From Chaenocephalus aceratus (Eukaryota > Chordata > Actinopteri > Perciformes > Channichthyidae): a stretch of DNA of 64,000 nt. Where the stretch lies: the NCBI GenBank assembly GCA_023974075.1, contig CM043797.1:16804103-16868102 (forward strand), written 5' to 3'. The notes beneath the pieces were generated by a model that was given only the letters and a program-made list of their open reading frames with translations, searched no databases and was not told the DNA's origin. The position numbers and the translations under genes are program-made. How positions within the stretch are numbered: position 1 is the stretch's first letter; each line of letters opens with the position of its first letter. Shown one piece after another: positions 58,448-64,000 of this stretch.

Positions 58448-58947
58448 CTGACGCTCCTCCGACTTCTGGGCCCAGTGTGTGTGGATATTTGGCCACCCTG
58501 ACGCCTGAGTACTCTGCAGCTGCAGCCACCGCTTGAGCAAAGTCAGCATCAGTGAAGAAGGAACCGTCTGATGAGCTGACGGCACTGGACCTCCCTGAAG
58601 AGACATTATCCTCTTCAGAAGCCGACCCCCATCCGTTGATCATGGAGCCGGTGACGGAGCTCTCCAGGTCGCCGGTGCTGGACGCAGGCGTTTGTTCAAG
58701 CCCTCGGAGCAGCAACCTTCGTGGATGCATCTGGGGGTGGTGGGGGTGTGTGTGGGGGTGGGTGTGGTGGTAGTGCATCTTGGCCACCTCTGAATCTGTC
58801 TCGTCACCCTCCTCCTCCTCTTCCTCCAATATATCGTCATCTTCATCCATGCCATCAGTGTCCAAGACAAACGGGCTGGGGATGTACCCATATGTGTGTG
58901 AAGGAGAGTGGGGCAGTTGAAGGGGTGCGGGGCTCACTGTGTGGCGC
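58448..58947 (-). CDS. robo1: robo1 large cytoplasmic exon
   Basis: 500 bp, acceptor CTTTTGCAG at 58948, donor CGTCAG|GTGGGT at 58448; enters in phase 2 and leaves in phase 1. It reads [14 protein letters not shown], an acidic run ([20 protein letters not shown]), a His/Pro run ([12 protein letters not shown]) and then the highly conserved [37 protein letters not shown] and [17 protein letters not shown] blocks of ROBO1. These lie in the tail between CC3 and the C-terminal proline region. The His/Pro run interrupts a segment that is short in mammals. Confidence 0.92.
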
Positions 58948-59367
58948 CTGCAAAAGGGGAAGAACCAATCAAATCAGAAACTAATTTCTCAATTAAATTA
59001 TGTGAGAAAAGTCAAATGCACCAGCCAATAACAAAGAGACCACACTGCTCATATAGCATATTTGAGCCAATCAAATATACTTCAAATCCATTTTAAAAAT
59101 AGCTTATGTTTGCAAATGTAATACTAAATGTATGATGTCTTCATTTATTTGTACACCGCCAAATGCAAGGTACTGCTCACAGCTTGACATATTTCAGAAA
59201 CTTTCAAATCAGTGCAGGTTGATTTTAATGATGCAATGAAATGATGTGAAATAAATGGTTCCTTTGAAGGTAAGAAATGTATCTAAAACCTAAGATTTGC
59301 TTTTGTGAAATTGGTCTATGTCTGAGTTGTTTTACTTGTTGGGGTAGTAGACATCATGCAAGTGTAC
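58948..59367 (-). other. robo1 intron, 420 bp
   Basis: GTACAC donor and TTTTGCAG acceptor. Nothing else recognised. Confidence 0.8.
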
Positions 59368-59598
59368 CTGCGTTCATGGCTGTCAGGTGCGTCCTGGAGC
59401 ATCGGCTGCATCTCTTCCTGGGGGGAGGGGGTGAGGGTGGCTGTGGACTGGTGACTGTAAGATACAGCTGCAGGGGAAGAGGCTGCTCCTCGGATGGGAG
59501 GAGTGGGGCCCCTCTCCATCTCCTCTTCCTCCTCCAGCTCATCAGGCTTCAGGTACATGTGAGAGGGGGGCATGGGGCACTGCATGTCTGGTTCACAA
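59368..59598 (-). CDS. robo1: robo1 exon carrying the CC3 motif
   Basis: 231 bp, acceptor GTTGGCAG at 59599, donor CGCAG|GTACAC at 59368; phase 2 in and out. It reads [16 protein letters not shown] and [20 protein letters not shown] followed by [19 protein letters not shown]. The PTPP segment is CC3, the binding site for the SH3 domain of srGAP proteins, which lower Cdc42/Rac activity on Slit signalling. Very close to mammalian ROBO1. A downstream acceptor (AACCAG at 59587) is possible but breaks the phase. Confidence 0.92.
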
Positions 59599-59867
59599 CT
59601 GCCAACAGAGAAATGAGCCTCATTACCGTCATATCACCAACACAAAACATGTTTTTGTATACTGAAGCCAGGAAGACATAAACTAAATATTCATGGCACC
59701 TTTCTATCAAGGTTTGACATGAGCCTAGCACTAATAGATAGAAAACCCTTGAGGCAAATGCTAGCAATGAGGCGAGAAACAGGAGAAAAGGCAAGAAGAA
59801 TCAACTAGTATTTAAATACAATGTGTGCATGCCTGTCAGATTGTCTGTCTGTGCAGACATGTCCCAC
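59599..59867 (-). other. robo1 intron, 269 bp
   Basis: GTGGGA donor and GGCAG acceptor; no other feature. Confidence 0.8.
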
Positions 59868-60012
59868 CTTTCATCCATGGAAAGCGAGTACTCCTCTGTG
59901 CTCCGACTTGGGGGTGGGTTTGCAGGGGGAGGGGGTAGAAGGTCAGCCCAATTCATTGTGCTCTGTTTGGGTAGTTTGGGGGTGCGCACTCCCTTCTTTT
60001 GACCCTGACTCC
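59868..60012 (-). CDS. robo1: robo1 exon carrying the CC2 motif
   Basis: 145 bp, acceptor TTTGAGCAG at 60013, donor GAAAG|GTGGGA at 59868; phase 1 in, phase 2 out. It reads [16 protein letters not shown] and [16 protein letters not shown], then SEEY-like [16 protein letters not shown] is CC2, the docking site for the EVH1 domain of Ena/VASP actin regulators. Near-identical to mammalian ROBO1. Confidence 0.92.
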
Positions 60013-61148
60013 CTGCTCAAAAATGAGAAAAAAGCACTCAATCGCAAGACACTTCCAGACATATATACTTATATATGCTCCATCTCTGAAAATCAATTAT
60101 TAATGTTGACGAAATTCCAACGTAAGGAACTGACAGCAGATAAAATATAATAAAAAGACTGGCTAACAAATAAATGATAATGTTACGTGCAAGAGTGCAA
60201 AGGCTAATGCAACCCTCCACTGTTACGGACGTGTGCACACATACCTATTAGCTACTAAATGATTGGAAATACTATAAACAGTCATTTCCCTACAGTGGTA
60301 TTATTCAGTACCAAGAGGGAAGGTAAGAATAATAATGGCAGAAAAGGTTCCAATTAATACCAAACTATTAGAATTGTGAACCAACGAGCTGTGAGGTGCA
60401 GCGAGCACTAAAGGTTTCTCCTTAATGGCTTGAACTTCAAACGCAATATCAGAATGGATACATGGCATTAAGGTGGCAGTGTTGCATGCCATCCGCAATG
60501 AGTTATCATTTGTCCTTGTCTGCAGACGGATTGAGGCTCTGGTGAAATAAAGCTGCTCTTCACTGAAATTAAAGTAAAGCTAATTCACGAAAGCAATGCA
60601 CACTAAGCAGGTGCAAAACCGAGAAATGCGTAAGAAATCAGAAAAAAACGAAAAACTGAATTAATAAAAGAAAAGGTTCCTTTAAAGCAAACATGTTTTA
60701 AAAATCCCTTGGATGACATTGCATAAAAGCCACAAGCAAATGCTGGGCATGGTGTTATGTTACTGTGCCTTTGTTATAAGGCATTGTTGTCAGTTTCCTC
60801 TTCTCCTTTTGTTCTGCATTTTTCTATTTTCTAAAGGCATCTCCATTTCAATTTCATTTCAAGATAGGCTGACATGGTAATTAATCAAATTACCATTTTA
60901 AAGCATGCATTATTAGCATATCAAAGTGATTTATTGCTTTTGGAGAATACTGGGATTTTTCAAATAAAGCTACAGGCTTGTATATGATTATATCGTTGAC
61001 AATAACAATACACCGGAAACATTTGGCAGTTCATCAAAAACAAAACTGCGAAAAAACCTAGTACAATTATTAGCACAGACTCAACTTGATAACCTCTGAA
61101 TGCCCTTCCTGCAACTTGTTTTATTTAGTCATGCCCCAATGCTCTTAC
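60013..61148 (-). other. robo1 intron, 1.1 kb
   Basis: GTAAGA donor and GAGCAG acceptor. No repeat or RNA gene recognised. Confidence 0.7.
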
Positions 61149-61265
61149 CGGAGGTGCTACTGCTGCCTCGGTCCGAGCTGTTGTAGGAGCCTCCAGTGTG
61201 ACTGTCATGGGTCTGGTTGTAGGGGATGGTGGCAGGCATAGGGCTGTCACCTCCTCTGTACCGGT
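61149..61265 (-). CDS. robo1: robo1 exon
   Basis: 117 bp, acceptor CCAAATCAG at 61266, donor CCTCCG|GTAAGA at 61149; phase 1 in and out. It reads RYRGGDSPMPATIPYNQTHD and TGGSYNSSDRGSSSTSG, corresponding to the ROBO1 segment between CC1 and CC2. The longer frame upstream of 61265 is intron. Confidence 0.9.
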
Positions 61266-61987
61266 CTGATTTGGGAGAATGGAGTGTGTGGTTAGTATGG
61301 CCTCCGGCAGATACCTTGCTTCTACTCAAAACACTTTGAAGCAAAGCATCCACTTTGTATTGAACAAGGAAATGAAGGGAATTATTTTTTATCAGAAGTA
61401 CAAAACCACTTAGCACAGTGTATAGTGTTACACACACGAGGCATGCAGTTGAAGCTTTATCATTTATAGGTGAGTATGTGAACACATGCAGCATCTGCAC
61501 ACCATTCTTAAAACTGTCACACCACATGTGGTTCCTTTCTGCAGGTACAACAAGGTGATGATAGCTTTGTTCAAAGCGGTTAAAGATCCAAGAGTTATCT
61601 TTGTCTTTCATTTTGAAATTTGACACCAAAGATAAGTCCTCACACCTGCTTTCATCACAAAGAGACAACCAAGATACCATACAATGACAGCAATTCAGAC
61701 CTGGCTCACATTTAGCTGCGAAAGATTGCACATGATTGCATGGAGGGTGGTAAGAGGTTACATGAATGCCATACAGACAGGCAGAAAGAAAGAGCGATGA
61801 TGCTTATGTTGACTGAAAAGGAGCGAGAAAGAACCAAGTAAAATATGAGCTTGAAACTCTCCCACAGGCTTCACCAGAGAGGCGGAAAGAGCCGGGAGAG
61901 GAGAGAACGGAGGGGGGAAATGAAGCGGAGGAAGATCATGGATCGGAGTGGACCTCTGCAGCCATGGCTTCTGTATTCCACACTCAC
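61266..61987 (-). other. robo1 intron, 722 bp
   Basis: GTGAGT donor and AAATCAG acceptor. The minus-strand frames extending into it are read-through of the exons. Confidence 0.8.
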
Positions 61988-62374
61988 CCTTGTTCAGCTT
62001 GTTTTGCTCCATGATGTTGTACTGCATCTGGGAGCCCATTTCCTGTTTCTGCTGCTGGAGTGAGGGGGGCTTCCAGCAGTGCTTTTCATTCATCTCCCCT
62101 CCACCCAGGGGGCCTCCTCCACTGCCTCCGATTCCTCTGTCGGGGTTACCGTGGTTGCCCATGATGGAGGACTGGATGAGCTGGGTGGTGGCGTATGGTG
62201 TCGGCTGGCCCCCCGGCCCTACAAAGCGGCCATCTTTCAGGTTTGGGCTGTTGAAGGTCTTCATCTCATTGGTCTTGTTGGACAAGTCTACATCTCCATA
62301 GACGCCTGCCTCTGGCACCATGAGGTTGGTCTGCTTGTTTTCCATCTGGTTGTTATAATTGGCGATGCAGTCGG
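61988..62374 (-). CDS. robo1: robo1 exon carrying the CC1 motif
   Basis: 387 bp, acceptor TATTCTCCAG at 62375, donor AACAAGG|GTGAGT at 61988; phase 1 in and out. It reads [53 protein letters not shown] and [20 protein letters not shown] is CC1, whose Tyr is a substrate of Abl-type kinases. A Gly-rich stretch ([12 protein letters not shown]) is longer than in mammals. Most 5' exon visible; the transmembrane and ectodomain exons lie beyond the window. Confidence 0.93.
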
Positions 62375-64000
62375 CTGGAGAATATGAGGAGGGTATTTAG
62401 TCAAACTTGTCTACTGCTGATCAGCTTAGGAGCAGTATGCCAGTTTGGTAAAAGCTTTGAAACAACAGGGCATCATTTGATCTAGAGCTCAATACATTTA
62501 TTAAACAAAAGCAAAAAACATTAAGATAATATTCAAGCTGGGAAAAATCTCCGTGCGATCTAGCGGGACTCTCTTTATGTTTAAAGTCTCAATTTGCTTG
62601 CCAAATGATGATCTGCTTTAGGTGAGTGACACAGGTGATATTACAGCTTTTGCTCAGCCCCCTCTCTCATCTATGACTCAATGTGGGTGTCATCTCTGTT
62701 TCTCTATGTTCTCTCTTCATTGAGAGGGACAAAAATACATGTCTGTATCAAAGACCTGGAATGAGGCGCGCAGTAAAAGCACAGTTCCACTGACAGATCC
62801 AATTTTCCCTGGCTCATAAAATATTCAAATCCTCCAGCAGATCTGAGAGCCAGCATTGCGGTAAATACCAAGGACGGCCATAGGTGCACGCCGCTCGTGC
62901 CGCGCGCCTCGCATTTCAGCGGCACGGAACAGCTCGACACTTCAAAGGTTGACGTGTGAAGGCGCCCCTATGGCTGAGATAAAGGCACATTAACTTCTTT
63001 CTTTTGCTCTGCCACCTATTCAGTGATCCTCTTAATGTTCACAGAGTTTAGGTTTGGCACACACACAAAGCATGCATCTGGCAAGCTCCTTAGTGTCATA
63101 CAGCGGGGTGTCATGCGAAGGGTGAGGGTTGCCTTTAGCCTGTTATTCCCTGTTAAACATCTCACACCATGTTTGGAAAGAGTCGAACACTTCGACCTCA
63201 GACTGGTGATTAGCACAAAGAAGAAACTAAATCTGATGACTATAAAGTCTAAAAGATGAATTATTAATCCTCACTGGGGAAGGTTGTAAGTAAGGAGAAA
63301 CTATTGAATGGCTGGATGGATATTAGGCCGAACGGCTGGATAGGAATTATGGGCTGCCCTTGAAGGAATAGTCCCAAAGTGCATCATTTAGAACATAAAG
63401 CATTTCATTGCAGTCCAAGTTTCTGAGGATAGGGTTGTTTTAAGACTTGGGTCACAGCTTCAAATGATTAATAGCAAGTCCTGCAGCATTCAAGCTGAAG
63501 TGTTACGCTGTTCTCTTTTCAGATAGGCCACTATGTGTGTGTGTGCACAGTCTGCATACAATAATATATTGTTTTGTGGTAATGTAAAACATGTTGAGGT
63601 CATATTTGCTCCCTCTTGTTGACAACTGTACTAGTGCTGAATATACTAAAAGGCCAATTGGTGGTTGTCTGTGAGTCTCTTTCCTTAACTTGATCTCAAT
63701 CCGCTGTCTAACTCCCCTTATACATTTCAGTATATATTTTAGCATATACTTATTCATCATCAATCCTTTCTCTCCCTTTCCATCTGGTCTTCCAGGTGCA
63801 CCTTTCTCCCTCTATCATTCTCTCCTCCTCTGCTTCTGGCCACCGTCTGCAGTCCAGCCTTGACCTCCTCGCCCGCTGCACATTTCTTAAATAACTGAGC
63901 ACTTAGAGGAAATTACATTACCGGCTATAACAACAGTATGGAAATCAGCAAAGCAATTCGATTAGCAACAGAGTAGGGACCCTCTCAGTGTGCTCCTTTT
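62375..64000 (-). other. robo1 intron to the window edge
   Basis: No further robo1 exon recognised. Contains a small palindromic repeat at 62877-62974. Confidence 0.6.
62877..62974. repeat. Small palindromic MITE-like element
   Basis: GGCCATAGGTGCACGCC at the left pairs with the inverse of GGCGCCCCTATGGCT at the right; the middle is a GC-rich imperfect hairpin. About 98 bp, no target duplication defined. Confidence 0.45.

Overview
This is vertebrate, almost certainly teleost fish, nuclear DNA. It has long introns and (AC)n microsatellites, a dense load of fish-type transposons (hAT, PIF/Harbinger, L2- and Rex1-like LINEs, DIRS1, a chromodomain Ty3/Gypsy element), and one vertebrate gene. No bacterial, plasmid or phage feature, CRISPR array or rRNA gene was seen. 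Most of the window is non-coding, and most open frames are chance readings of repeats.

The only host gene is on the right, on the minus strand. It is the 3' part of a roundabout axon-guidance receptor, best matched to robo1. Eight internal exons lie at 62374-61988, 61265-61149, 60012-59868, 59598-59368, 58947-58448, 58349-58140, 54564-54292 and 54188-54001. All have AG/GT borders and mutually consistent phases, and together they encode the cytoplasmic tail with the CC1, CC2 and CC3 motifs. A short terminal coding exon (44444-44430) followed by the 3' UTR is proposed about 9.6 kb further on. That last intron is filled mainly by a large inverted-repeat (fold-back) element at 45098-53473. A roughly 1 kb segment carrying the terminal exon has been copied to 40978-42007. 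The copy is flanked by 35-bp direct repeats and carries a nonsense change.

The left 40 kb, downstream of robo1, is a nest of transposons. From 1 to 7880 lies a minus-strand Gypsy-like element whose LTR seems to be split by about 6.9 kb of insertions: an AT-rich DNA element, a Rex1-like LINE, a hAT-like element, a hAT MITE with a 33-bp minisatellite, and a separate hAT at 3897-5130. From 7.9 to 15.7 kb are a SINE, LINE tails, another hAT (10818-11819) and unassigned sequence. A degenerate DIRS1-like retrotransposon (15.86-24.0 kb) is interrupted by a hAT (20035-23102), which is itself interrupted by another hAT (20457-22287). It ends directly against a THAP-domain fragment (24.0-24.3 kb). An L2-like LINE occupies about 26.6-30.1 kb. 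A young chromovirus (33062-38572) has LTRs that look identical and a single visible break in pol.

I found no new multi-gene system. The most unusual structures are the duplicated robo1 terminal exon, the fold-back element, and three tandem NRF1-like sites inside the DIRS element. All family names come from motif recognition by eye; no search was run.
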